DNA of 32,215 bases from Myxococcales bacterium (GTDB taxonomy: Bacteria; Myxococcota_A; Polyangia; Fen-1088). A program made the position numbers and the translations under genes. Below the pieces are notes generated by a model that was not told the DNA's origin, made no database searches, and was given only the letters and a program-made list of their open reading frames with translations. Shown piece after piece: positions 1 to 11,300 of the stretch. Location: NCBI GenBank assembly GCA_003158455.1, contig PMJO01000192.1, forward strand, positions 1 through 32,215, given 5' to 3'. Numbering within the stretch: the stretch's first letter is position 1; each line of letters begins with the position of its first letter.

Positions 1-393
1 GACTACTTCGGGCACTGGCTGGACATGGGCTCGCGGATCAAGCACCAGCCCAAGATCTTCCATGTCAACTGGTTCCGCACCGACGAGAACGGCAAGTTTC
101 TCTGGCCCGGCTTCGGCGAGAACCTGCGCATCGTGGAATGGATCCTCGCCCGCTGTCGCGGGGATGTCCAGGCCGAGCAAACACCCATCGGCTACGTGCC
201 CAACTCCAAAGACATCGACATGACAGGTCTGAGCATGCCCAACGGGGCGATGGACAAACTGTTCGCGGTGAACCGCAAGGACTGGGCGGCCGAAGTGGAT
301 GCGGTGGGAAAGTTCTTCGACGGGTTCGGCACCCGCATGCCGGACGAGATGTGGCGCCAGCATGAGCTTCTGCGTGCGCGGCTGCTGAAATAG
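1..393 (+). CDS. pckG: Phosphoenolpyruvate carboxykinase (GTP), C-terminal part
   Basis: This is the 3' end of a GTP-dependent PEP carboxykinase, the cytoplasmic enzyme that turns oxaloacetate and GTP into phosphoenolpyruvate, GDP and CO2 at the entry to gluconeogenesis. The gene runs in frame from the first base of the window, so its start and the N-terminal and P-loop regions lie outside. About 130 residues are visible. The block FHVNWFRTDENGKFLWPGFG followed by EN is the hallmark of the GTP-type family; its aromatic residues stack on the guanine base in known structures. It is followed by the conserved ILAR and TPIGYVP segments. The C-terminus has the usual length and ends at a TAG. The gene converges on the lipoprotein gene at 448-1458, with a 54-base gap. 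The ATP-dependent type is excluded by these motifs. Confidence 0.96.
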   Translation, partial: DYFGHWLDMGSRIKHQPKIFHVNWFRTDENGKFLWPGFGENLRIVEWILARCRGDVQAEQTPIGYVPNSKDIDMTGLSMPNGAMDKLFAVNRKDWAAEVDAVGKFFDGFGTRMPDEMWRQHELLRARLLK

Positions 394-422
394 ACGCCGA
401 GGGAGAAGCGCAGTAGTGGGAG

Positions 423-436
423 GCCGCAGTCGCGGC
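423..436. terminator. Possible weak bidirectional terminator hairpin
   Basis: GCCGC-AGTC-GCGGC forms a 5-bp GC stem with a 4-base loop in the 54-base gap between two convergent genes. No T tract follows on either strand, so it is not a classical intrinsic terminator. The position is its main support. Confidence 0.22.
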
Positions 437-447
437 GCTCCGTGGAC

Positions 448-1458
448 TCACTTGCCTGCGACAGAAGGCAACGCCGGGGACGGTGCCGGAGCAACCGGGG
501 GCGGCGCCGGAGCAACCGGAGGCGGCGCCAGAACCGGCGGAGGTGCTGGCGGCGGACCATGGCCACTCTGGCTTTCGATCGAGCTTCTGGGGATCGAATA
601 GAACGACCCACTGCTGTCACGAAAAACCACGCGATAGGGGCCCTCCTCGATAATGGTTCCGTCTGCGTCCACCACACCCACCCGCACGCCGAAGTCCCCG
701 CGGCCTTCACCCAGTCGGAAGCGAAGATGGTGCTTGCTCTCGAACGGGCAATTCATACCTCCCATGCAGAGCATGGCCAGCCTGATCAACTTCACGTTCT
801 CCGCAATGCCCTCTGCCACCGCCATGCGATAGCGTGCGCCTCCGTTGGCCGCCCAAAGGCTGATGGCTTTCTCGTTTTCCACCGGCCCGACTTGCGCCGA
901 TCGATAGCAGACCGAGGTGGCCGCTGCCAGGCTGCCCGAGCCTCCCTGTTCGAAGAAGCCCAATCCGGTCTCCACCAACAAGGTGGAACTGTCCACCGAT
1001 ATCTCGAAGCCAGTTCCCATCCGGAGCACGGCGTGTTGGGCCAGTTCCTGATCGCTGAGGTCTTCGAATGGCGCGGGTTTGCGGTCAAAGCCGATTGGCT
1101 TGAGCCACATGACATCCCTCAGAGCTGCCTCCAAGGAACTCCAGAACATCCACTGGTAGTTGACATCCATGGTTTGTGCGTGCAAGGGACGGACCATTTC
1201 CTCCGCGGCGTTCTTACGTCCACGGTTCACGCTGCCGTCTATGACCGCGCCCATCAACCCCAGACCGCCACCCATGTGTGAGGCCACCCACATTATTCTC
1301 ACCTGGCGCTCGGGGATGTGGCTCCGCAACATGGTTCTGCGAACGCGGGCGACTTGGGCAGGCTCGAGTCTGGGCCCGATGCTGCCGCAGGCGGGGGAAA
1401 GCAGTCCGAGCAGGGCGGCGACGAGCGTGCCGTAGCGCCGCCAGGGATGACAGGTCAT
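448..1458 (-). CDS. Putative lipoprotein with proline-rich C-terminal tail
   Basis: A 336-residue predicted lipoprotein of unknown function. The start at 1458 is chosen because an AGGAGA Shine-Dalgarno sequence (1465-1470 on this strand) sits 6 bases upstream and because it gives a clean type II signal peptide: basic MTCHPWRRYG, a hydrophobic stretch, then lipobox LSPAC with Cys24. An in-frame extension to 1908 exists but would bury the signal peptide and overlap the divergent gene. The body contains a Gly/Met-rich hydrophobic patch near residues 40-60 (HMGGGLGLMGAVIDGS). The last 35 or so residues are alternating Pro/Ala/Val (PPPVAPAPPPVAPAP), typical of a cell-wall-spanning or flexible tail. 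No catalytic motif is recognisable. The gene is divergent from the exported-protein gene at 1601 and convergent with pckG. Lipoprotein status is well supported; function is unknown. Confidence 0.8.
   Translation of the reverse strand: MTCHPWRRYGTLVAALLGLLSPACGSIGPRLEPAQVARVRRTMLRSHIPERQVRIMWVASHMGGGLGLMGAVIDGSVNRGRKNAAEEMVRPLHAQTMDVNYQWMFWSSLEAALRDVMWLKPIGFDRKPAPFEDLSDQELAQHAVLRMGTGFEISVDSSTLLVETGLGFFEQGGSGSLAAATSVCYRSAQVGPVENEKAISLWAANGGARYRMAVAEGIAENVKLIRLAMLCMGGMNCPFESKHHLRFRLGEGRGDFGVRVGVVDADGTIIEEGPYRVVFRDSSGSFYSIPRSSIESQSGHGPPPAPPPVLAPPPVAPAPPPVAPAPSPALPSVAGK
488..529 (-). repeat. Tandem 21-bp repeat encoding Pro/Ala tail
   Basis: Two adjacent 21-bp copies of GGAGCAACCGGnGGCGGCGCC (plus-strand reading), differing at one position. 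They encode the repeated APPPVAP units at the C-terminus of the lipoprotein. Copy number could vary by slippage. Confidence 0.75.
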
Positions 1459-1464
1459 GGGTCT

Positions 1465-1470
1465 TCTCCT
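1465..1470 (-). promoter_or_regulatory. Shine-Dalgarno AGGAGA for the 448-1458 gene
   Basis: AGGAGA on the minus strand, 6 bases before the ATG at 1458. This decides the start against the longer in-frame alternative at 1908. Confidence 0.75.
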
Positions 1471-1600
1471 GGTAGATAGGTCGACTAGACTACGCGCAAA
1501 TAAAAATCGGTCGACCCTAGGTCTTTTCCTGCCCAGTGCCAAGCGGAAAAACAGACCTCCCGGAGGGAGCTTGAGTCGCGGTAGTATTCGCAGAAATCCG

Positions 1601-2287
1601 ATGTCATTGCTTCGCGCCTGCGGCTTGCCCCCCGCGTCCGTCGCGCACTTCGCCTGCCCACTCGTTTCCGCGCAACTCACGCTCCATAGGTTCCTGCTGG
1701 CGTTGGTTGCCTTGGCCGTGGTGCTTGGCACGGCCCCGCCCGCCGATGCTGCGCCCCGGCGGGCGAAGAGCCATGCCAAGGCCAAGACCAAGCACTCGTC
1801 CCGGGCAACCGCTCGAGCCGCGGCCCGGAGCAAGTCCAAGGCCGAGTTGCAGGAGGAGGCCGCCGCTGGAGGCAAGGTCGCGGTCTTTGCCTTCGAGGGG
1901 GCGGACACCTATTCCGTGCGCAATCATGTGATCAAAGCACTCACCGACCGGGGAATGAAGGTCGAAGCCGCGCTGCCCCCGGTGGACACCGCCGAACAAT
2001 ACCGCGACATGGGCGCAGTGATGGAGCTGGCCGCCTACGTCCACGGCCACGTCAAGGAACTACCTGCGGATCACGCCGTGGCCACCATAGTGATTCGCAG
2101 CGGCGTCACCGGCAAGAAACTCACCACGGCCACATTTACGGGATACCGGCGTGGCTTGCCCGAAGACGTGGAGGAAAAACTCTGGGCGCGACTCGGGGCC
2201 ACAATTGCGCGCGCCTGCGTGGAGGCCACCAAGCCCCGCCCGCACCACAACCAACCCATGCTCATCGAAGCGGGAACACCGCTCTGA
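1601..2287 (+). CDS. Putative exported protein of unknown function
   Basis: A 228-residue protein. The ATG at 1601 is preferred: it is followed by a long N-region and a hydrophobic segment around residues 29-43 (FLLALVALAVVLGTA), then an AHA/ADA-type cleavage site near residue 49. The first in-frame ATG (1457) would overlap the divergent lipoprotein start, and a TTG at 1571 with GGAGGG just before it is a possible alternative. After the signal comes a Lys/Arg/Ala-rich linker (residues about 50-85), then a compact alpha/beta-looking domain from KVAVFAFEGADT to about residue 210. I recognise no catalytic motif and no named family; the pattern resembles conserved hypothetical proteins of myxobacteria, which is recollection, not a search. 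It converges on the giant TPR gene with a 14-base gap. Confidence 0.72.
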   Translation: MSLLRACGLPPASVAHFACPLVSAQLTLHRFLLALVALAVVLGTAPPADAAPRRAKSHAKAKTKHSSRATARAAARSKSKAELQEEAAAGGKVAVFAFEGADTYSVRNHVIKALTDRGMKVEAALPPVDTAEQYRDMGAVMELAAYVHGHVKELPADHAVATIVIRSGVTGKKLTTATFTGYRRGLPEDVEEKLWARLGATIARACVEATKPRPHHNQPMLIEAGTPL

Positions 2288-2301
2288 ATCTGGGCGGACT
2301 G

Positions 2302-5300
2302 TTACTTGGGTAGCTTCGCTAGCGCCTGCTTGAGGGCCTCGTTCCTGCTGTCGATCTCCAACCCACGCTCGAACATGTTGCGCGCCTTGGGCAGTTCGCC
2401 CGCCTCCTGGTGCAGCTTGCCCAACGCGAAGTAGATCTGCGCCTTGCCCAGGCCCACCGCCTTCTCGTCAAAACTCTGCAGCAGCAGAGTCCGGTAGTAC
2501 TTGCGCGCGTTTTCGGCGTCATTCTGTGCCGCCGCAAGATTGGCCAGCGCGACCAGGGTCGTTACCTGGGTAGGATCGATCTGGTATGCGGCCAAGAAAC
2601 GCTGTTTGGCCACGGCCAGATCGCCCCGGGTCTCGGCGAATCCGCCCAGCAGGACCTGCAGACGCACAACGTTCTTGGGCTGCTTGGCTCGGGCGAACTG
2701 CTCCGTCAACTGCGACAGCGCATACTCGCCCTCATCGACTCGACCAGCCGCAATCAGCGCCGTGCCCAGCCTTTCTTTTGCCGTCACGTCCTCTGGCGAC
2801 AGGCTGAGCAACCGTTCCAGCGCAGCCACCGCCTGCTCCGGTGCGGCCAATGCCCCGGCGTACAGCGACGCGATCTCTGAGAGCAGCGCCTTGCGCTTGC
2901 CTTCGTCAGTTTCGAGCCCTTCACGGGCCTCCAATAGCTTCACCAGTTGCCCCTGGTCGCCCGTCATCCGCGCCATCTCTTCCAATGCCAGCACCGCGAC
3001 CATGCAGGTCGGATCCTGGTCCAAAGCCGAGTGGTAGAGAGCGGACACCTCGTCGGCAGCGGCTCCGCTGGCCCCTCTCACCTTGGCCATGCGACACAGG
3101 AGCATCGCCCGATCTTGCGGCGACGCAGCCACCTCGGTGGCCTTCTGCAACGTTTCGCCAGCCTCGGCCCAGCGCTCCTCACTCTCGTGGATCTGCGCCA
3201 CCGCCAGCAACGACGGGAAGTGACGGGGGTTGCGGACCAGCACGGCCTGCAATGCCTGCAGCGCGCTATCCGCGGCGCCCAGTTTCTCGCCCCAAATGCT
3301 GGCCACGGAAACCCGACAAGCCAATTCCGCCTCGGCGTGGCCCGCGGCGGCCTCGATCTCAGCCCGACGCTCAAGCACGTCGATAAGCTCGTGCCAGCGC
3401 TCCAGCGAAGCCAAGATCCGCTCGGTTTCGGCGAGGGCCTCGTGATTGGTCCCATCGGCATCCAGCACTTGGTGCAGGTACACCAGCGCGCGGTCCGCGT
3501 CGTTGAGCTTGTCAGCCGCATTCCGCGCCAGGCGGGTCAGTACGGGGACCGAGTCAAGGCCACTCTTGGCGGACAACTGACGCAGCAACGCCTCCTCAAG
3601 CGCGGTGAAATCGCCGCGCTTCTCCTCGATGTCAGCCAGGGATGCGAGGGCGACCGGGTCTTCTGGCGCAAGGTCGAGCGCCTCGCGGAAGGCCGCTGCG
3701 GCGCCATCGGGGTCGGCCAAGGGTCCCGCCTTGAGCGTGCCAATGCGAACGTAGAGCGCCGCACGCTGGGCGTTGTCATCGATAACCTGCGCCTTTTCAG
3801 TCAACGCCTCAACCAAGCCGTCAAGTTGGCCGGCCTTCTGGTGAAGGCGCGCCAACTCGTCGAGAGCGCGTAGGTTGGACTCGTCTCCCTCGCGCCCCGC
3901 CTTCCATGCGACGATGGCTTGCGCGACATCGCCGAGCCCTTCGTGCAGCTTGGCCGCCTCGCCATAGAACGCCAATCGGATGCTCGGATCCAGTTCCAAC
4001 GCCCCGCGCCGTTCCAAAATCGTGGCCAGGTGTTGCCCGTCTCCCCGGCGACGATAGAGCGCCTCCAACGCCTCCAGGGCACCGGCGCTCTCCGGCTCCG
4101 CCCGCAGGACCCGCGTGTAGAGCCGCTCGGCCGCATCCTCGTTCTGCACGTCACCGGCCAGCAAATACTGGCGTGCCGCCCGCATGCCAATTTCCACCAA
4201 CTCCGATCCGTCAAACGCGTCCAGCACCGCCTCCAGCCGGCGAGCGGCCTCGACTGGCGTGCCCGCCCGCTCGGCCACCCGTTCGATCTGATCCGCGGTT
4301 TCGAAGGCATGCGGGTCTTCCTTGAATGCGTGGCCCAGGGCATCCAGGGCACGCGGCAGGTCGTCCAGACGCATCTCCGCCAGCTCCCCGATCCGCCGCC
4401 ACAGTCCAGCCCGCTCGCCCGCATCTTCGCTACACGAAATCCGCGCCTCGGCCAGTGCCGCCAGCTCGACGAAGTCACCCCGCGCCTCGGCCAGTGGTTC
4501 CAGAATGTCGAGCACGCCGCGCGGCGGTTCCGCGCCGGATGCCAGCGCGCGCAGGGCGACCAAGGCCGCGCCGTGGGTGGGCACGCGTTCGAGCGCAGCC
4601 CGAAAAGCGTCGATGGCACCGTCGGGATCGGACAGGTGGTGCAGGCGCAACTCGCCCAAGGCGGCCCAGGCGTCCGCCTGAGTCGGCCCGTGCAATGCAA
4701 TCTCGGCCTGGCGGGCCAACACCCCTTCCAGATCTGAGTTCCGGCCCAGCCCGCGCAGCAGGACCTGCAGGTGTCCCAGCGCCTCGGCCTCGCCGCCCGG
4801 CATGCCCGCCACCTCGCGCCACAGCTCAACCGCCCGCACCGGGTTGGCCAGCGACTGCTCGTACAGTCCGGCCAGGCGCGAAGCCAGCCAGCGTTGCACC
4901 TCGGTGTCGTAGCTGTCTTTCAGGCGCTCCTCGTAGATGTTGGCCAATTCGGCCAGCACACCTCGGGCAGACGCCAAACGTTCCAAAGCCTCGCGTACGC
5001 TCTCATCGCCCGCATTTTCGGCCAAAGCTCGCGCCCAAGTGGCAAAGGCTGCCGCCACATCGTGGACATCCTGCTCCTCAACCCGCGCAATCTCGGCCAA
5101 GGTCGCCATCCGCTGCGCGGGCTCGTCCTCGCCGAGCAGACGCACTTCGAGAAGCTCCACCAGCGCCCGCCATTCCTGCCCTGCCCGCAGTACCGGCTCC
5201 AGCGCCGCAATGGCGGTCGCGCGTTGGTCCTCGTGGCGCGCCAGTTCCCACAGGGCCACGCGTGCCTTTTCCTGGTTCGGCGTCCGGTCAAGGATGGCGC

Positions 5301-8300
5301 GATATCGTCCGACCGCGCCCACCACATCGCAAAGCTCCTTCTGCACAAGCTGCGCGGCCTGCAGGGCGAGCTCGTCGCGCGCCTCGGCACTGCTGGCCCC
5401 GCGGGCCCGCGCATCCAGCACTTCGACCAACTCGGCGTGCTTGCCCTCGCGGGCGTAGATCTGGCTTATGAACTCGAGCGCCTCGGCATCGTCGGGATCG
5501 ATGTCCAGGATCGCGCGCAGTTGGCTGGCCGCTTCCGAAGCATCGTGCAGTTTCTCGTCATGAAGCTGGGCCGCCTGCAAGTACAGGCGGCGCAAGGTCA
5601 CCACGTCGTGACAGGCTTCGACCTTCCGTTGCAACACCTCAGCTAGGCTCGTCCAGTCGCCTAGCGCGCTGTACAGTCGTTCGAGGGCATCAACCGCCTC
5701 TGCGCTTTCTTCGTCCAGATCCAAAACCGAACGCCAAGCCGCAATGGCCTTCTCCGGCTGGCCGAGTACCTTCTCGTGCAACACCGCCACCCGCTTGGTC
5801 AGTTGCTCACGCTCGTGCGCCTCCACCACTACCTCGGCGTGCTTCTCCAGGGTTTCGGCCAGTTCGGCCGCACGGCCCGCCGCCTCGAGCAATCGCTCGA
5901 TGGCCACAAATGCCTCCTGATAGTCGGGCCGGCAGGCGATGGTTTCGCGCCACGCCTCGACGGCCAAATCGGGCGCTGCCAACCGCTGCTCGAGAATCCT
6001 CGCCTTGCGCGCGTAGAGGTCGGCGCGTAGGTCGGGGACCAAAGTCGCATCGACCCCCTTGTCCAAGAGGCTCACCAACCGTTGCCAACCGTTGGTGGCG
6101 ACGGCCAAGCCGTCCAACTCGGCAAGCGTAGAAACGTCCGTCACATCTTCCAGCCAGGCTCGTCCCAATGCCTCCAGCGCCTCGGCGCGACGACCGAGCT
6201 GAGCCTCGGCGGCAGCCTTTTCGCGCAAGGCAGCCATGCGGCGAGGTGGATCCTCGACAGTCTCCAGCCGAACCTCGAGGATATCTGCCAGCTTACGCAG
6301 GTTGCGCATGGTCCGGTAGGCCGGCTCCAGCAACTCGGCCACCCGTGCCCGCAGCTCGGGATCGCCCAGCATTCCTTCCAGCGCGGCGATGGCGTTGGGA
6401 TGGCCTGGGGTTCGCGCTAGCACCTCGCCGTACAGGTCGACTGCGCCTGAGACGCGACCGAGGCGCTTGCCTTCCACCTCGGCCAGCTCCAGGGTAATGG
6501 CGTCCTTCGCGGTGGTTTCCTCTGCCCGCCCCAACATCCAGACCAGATGGTCGCGCAGATCTTCCCAGCGTTCATCGGCGGCCAGAAGATGCTCCAGCGC
6601 TGCGGCAGACAGGGCGTCCTCGGGATCAATTTCCAAGACCGAACGCAGTGAATCCACCGCCGCGCTCGCCTCCGATAGGCTCTCCTCACTGATGCGCGCG
6701 CTCCGACGCAAGAGATCGGCGCGTTCCGCTGGCGACTCTACCAGGCGCACCTGCTCGTCGAGCAGGTCGCGCAACTCTTTCCACGCCTCCCAACGCTCCA
6801 ACGCCTCCTCGAAAATCTCTGCCGCCGCACGGTTGCCCGACTGGGCTTCCAGGTAGCGCCGGTAGTGCGGGCGGGCGGCTTCGCGATCGCCCAACTCCTG
6901 GTCGTAAACCCGAATCGCCGTGCGGACCAGCGCCAACACCTCGTCGGGGTTAGACAGCTCGTTTTCTAAGAACTCATCCAACAGTTTGCCCACATCGCGC
7001 CAACGACCGAGCTTAGGCGCCAGACGCAGCAACTGCTCCTGCGCCGCCCGATCAGTGGCCTTCTCCTCGAACACCCGTCCATACCAATTGAATGCCTCGT
7101 CCAGATCCTCGATCTGCTCCTCGTATACCTGGGCGATCCGTCGCGTCCAAACCAAACGCTGCTCGGGATCCTCGCTGTACTTGAGTCGCAGGCTGTCGAT
7201 CGCCACCAATTCCCGCCAGGCTCCGCGTCGGATGTAGACCGGCTCCAGCAGAGTCGCGGCCGTCATGCGCGCCTCCGGATCTTCCAGCAAGTCTTGCAGA
7301 ATCTGAATGCTCCGCGCGTGGTCCGGATCCCGCTCCAAGACCTGGCCCAGATACTCGAGCGCCCGCTCGCGATTGACCAACTCGATGCGCTGGATCTCGG
7401 CCAGCCGGAAGCGCAGCTCGATGTCTTCGGCTGGGCTGAGATCCCGCCCCAGCCGCCGATCGAGCAGATTGACCAAATCATCCCAACGGCGTAGTTCGAC
7501 GTAGAGCGAATCCAGCGCCGCCACCGTTTCCGCATCGCCCGGCTGCAAGGTCCAGACCCGCTCCCAGGCTGCGATGGCCTCTTCTTTCCTTGCCAAGCGG
7601 GCCGCCAGGCTACCCGCCTCGCGCCGCAGGGTCACCTCAGCCTTGGGTGCCTCCGCCAAGTCCGCCCGCCGCAAGATGACTTCGTAGAGCGAGCCCAGAT
7701 CCTCCTGCTGACGGTAGATTCGTTCCAGGGCCGCAAGCGCCGCGTCGTCGTCCGGCCGCCGCTCAGCGATGCGGCTGAAGTAGTCTATCGCCAGCGGCAA
7801 GTCACCCAACCCGAGGGCGTGCTCTGCGATGGCCCGCTGCAGCCGCAGGCGGGTCTCCTCCGCCAACACATCGGGCTCCACCGCGCGATAGAGATCGATG
7901 ATCTCGATCACATGCTCGCTTCCCGGAAAGAGCGCGAGCCGTTCGTAGTTGTCGAGCAACCGGCCCAGATCGGGATCAGATGTCCCATCCCGAATGGCGG
8001 CGGCCCAGGTATTGAGGGCGGCCTGCTTGTCGGAGAGCTTGTTCTCCTCGATCTCAGCCAAACGTGCTCGGTAGCCAGCGCGCGCCCGCGCGTCCTCAGC
8101 CAGATCGATGAAGACGCGCAAGATGCGGGCCAATCGTGGTCCATCGCCCGCCGCGCGGTAGATGGGCTCCAGGATCTCGGCCGCCGCGAAACGCAGAGCC
8201 ATGTCCTGATCGTCAAGCAGGCGCTCCATCTCGGCCAACGCGTCCGCTTCGTTGGGAGCCAGCTTGAGAATCTCGCGCCAACGCTCCAGCGCCTCGGTAC

Positions 8301-11300
8301 GCCGGCCGAGCGGCCCTTGCAGAAGCCCAGCGATTGCGCGCAACAGATTGATGCGATCCCGGTCAGAAGCTGCCAGCATGAGCAGCCGTTCCAGAATCTC
8401 CAGGTGCTCGGCCGCCGCGCCCTTGCTGTGGTAGAGGCGCGCCAGCGTCCGCAATACCTCCACGTCGTCGGGTGTGTCGTCGAGCACCGGGCGGATAGTG
8501 ACGATGGCGTCGTCCACATCATGAAGCTCGGTTTCCAAGATGACGGCCATGCGGTTGCGCAACTGGTTGCGGGTTGACGCCTCAACCGTGTCCGCCCGAC
8601 GACGCAAGAGATCGACCCGCTCGCGCGCCTGACCCGAGTGCTGGAAAATCCGGTCCAGGTTTTCGAATGCCTTGTCGGCCGCCTCGCCCTCGCCGTCGAG
8701 CAGGCTGCGGTAGCTGGCCACCGCCGCCGGGAGATCGCGCAGAGCGTTTTCTTCTAGGTCAGCGATACGCAGACCAAGCGCGGCCTGCTCGCGACGATCC
8801 TCGGTCCACTCGCTCCGAGCCCGCAGCACATAGACCAGGCCCGGGATGTCGCCTATCTCGGCGTAGAGAGTCTCCAACGCTGCCGCGGCCGCCGCACCAG
8901 TGCGCGGGTTGCTGAGGTCCAAGTCGAGCACGCGGCGCCAGATGCGAATGGCAGCACTGCGATCGGACAGCGGGCCCTGAAAGAGCCGGGCCGCACGGGC
9001 CAACAAGTCGGCAACTCCCGCGACATCCGAGGGATCGCGCTTGCCCGCGAGCTCCTGATAGAGCGCCTGCAGATCTTTCCAGCACCCCAGGACGCCCGCG
9101 AGTCGCTCGGCCTCGCGCAAGGCGGCCTCGGACTGCGGGTCACACTCCAACACTGCCCGCCGGGTGTCCCAGGCCGCAGCCGGTGCCTGCAGTTTGCTCT
9201 CCTGCACCTCCGCCTTGCGCACCAACAACTCCACCGCCGCCGGCCCCTCTTGCCCCTCGCGCTCGACATCGAGGATTTCCGCCAGGCGAGCCCAGTTTTC
9301 CGCCGCCGCATACAGCGGCTCCAGCATTATGGCGGCGCGCCGGCGGTGTTCCGGATCGTCAAGCACTCGCTCGGTGAGGCCGACTGCCCGAGTGCTACCA
9401 GGCGCCATTTCCAAGACCTCGGCCAGAAGATCGAGAGCCACGCTGGCGTCGTTGAAGCGCACCAGCGCGAGTTCAGCCCGGCGTAGTTTCAGCTCGGGCA
9501 GCTCTTCGCGCGGCAGCAAGTCGGCCTCATGGACGAGCAGATCATCCAGATCCCGCCAGCGCTCAACCGCGGCATAGTTTCGTTCGAGCACGCGACAAGC
9601 GCGCAGATCCGTCGGATCCAGCTCTTTGATCCGGCGTAGGATCCCGGTCGCGTGGTCGCGGTCATAGAGCAAGGCCTCGTCGATCTCGACCGCCTGCCAC
9701 AGCAGGGCCAGCCGTTCCTTCACGTCGGGCAGGTGCTGCTCGCGCGCCTCGATGAGATCGCGCAGCGCCGTCCAACGCTCGCCATCGCGCACCAGGCGTG
9801 CCAACCCGCGATAGGCCCCCATGTGCAGCGGCTCGAGGTCCAGGACCGCGCGCAGGGCCGCTTCGGCCTCGCTCTTGCGACCCGGCTGGCGCTCCTCGAC
9901 CTCGGCAATGAGCATCAGGATCTCCTGCCGCAAGGATGGCTCTGGGGTGGCGGTCAGCACCTGCCGCGCTGTCTCGGCGAGGGCAGGTAGCTTGCCGGCA
10001 TCCGCGGCCAGCGGCACCAGGCGTCCGCGCACCGAGGGATTGGCAGGCTCCATTTCAAACACCCGCAGCACGGCACCAAAGGCGGCGGCCGCGTCGGCGA
10101 GGGGGCCTTGGTACAGATCGGCCAGCAGTTCCAAATGCGCGCGCCGCTCGTTTTGATCCGCGGTCACGGAAACCAGCGCTTCCAGCATACCCGCCCACTT
10201 GTCGAATCGTTCGGTCAGCTCGTAGTAGGGCAAGAGCCGGCCCGCCACCTTGGCCAGATCTTCCGTACGCACCGAACCCGCGGCGAACAGTCGCTCCAAT
10301 CCTTCGACCGCCTCCGACGAGATAGGGTCAGCCTCGAGTGCCCGTAGGTACGCGTCGGTGGCAGCGGCAGGATCGGCGAGCGCCGTTGCAAGCAGCCCTC
10401 CCATGCGCAGAAAGACCACGGCTCGCTCGTCGTCGGCGCACAAGCCCACCTGACGGGCGAGCGCCTCGACCAAACCACGGATGTCCCCCACCGCATCCAG
10501 GACGCGCGCCAGCTCACGCACCAGGCGCAGGTTTGCCGGCTCGACCTCGCAAGCCTCGCGCAGCGTGGCCACGGCAGCGGCGCGGTCATTCAGACGCTCC
10601 TCCTGCATGTGCGCCATGCGGAGCAATATCTCAGCGCGCAAGGCCGGATCTTGCATCCGCGCCTGGCGCACGTGCTGCAAAGCGATCAGCGCGGCCCAGT
10701 TCTCTCTGCGCGTGTAGAGCTTGAGCAGGGAGTTCTCGGCCTCGTCGTCGCCGGGGACCAGGGCCAAGATGTGCTCGGCGAATCGCTGCAGATCATCGGG
10801 GCGGTCTACCCGCTCACCGGCAATGAACAGACACCGGCGCAGCAGGGAGAGTTGCTCCTCGGGGCCCGGCCGCTCCGCGCCCTCGCTGTCCAGCCGGGCC
10901 GCCAGCAGGCCCAGCAATGCCTCCCACTCTTCGGCTGCTTCGCCGGTACGTTCCAGGTCGGCGCGCACGTCGGCGTCGGTGGGTGCCAGACGGAAGGCCC
11001 GTGCGCACCACTTGAAGGCCAAGGACTTGGCCTCCAACTTCGTTTCGCAGATGAAGCGCGCCCGTTCGAGAATGGCCAGGCTCTCGCCCACAGATAGAAC
11101 TGGCGTTGACTCTGGACCGAGCAGGATCTCGTAGGTCGCCACCAAGCGACCCCAGCGTTCGGTCGCCTCGTACAGGTCAGCCGCGGCCCGCGCCACTGTC
11201 CGATTCTCCGGGTCGGTGGCCAAGATGCCCTCATACGCCTTGAGCACACGCTCGGGCTGGTTGAGTTTGTCCCGAGCCTGCTCGGCCACGCGACCGAGCA

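Noticed and set aside
1479-1516. Two GGTCGAC direct repeats in the divergent region between 1458 and 1601
   Set aside because: Seven-base repeats containing a common palindromic hexamer in GC-rich DNA are expected by chance; no promoter pair is clearly associated.
1459-1908. N-terminal extension of the 448-1458 lipoprotein gene
   Set aside because: It would place the lipoprotein signal peptide about 150 residues into the protein and overlap the divergent exported-protein gene. The AGGAGA at 1465-1470 marks the start at 1458.
2947-3873. Long plus-strand reading frame (308 codons) antisense to the giant gene
   Set aside because: It and many similar frames on both strands are by-products of GC-rich third codon positions. 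Their translations are rich in Arg, Gln and His with no motif, while the minus-strand frame gives coherent TPRs throughout.
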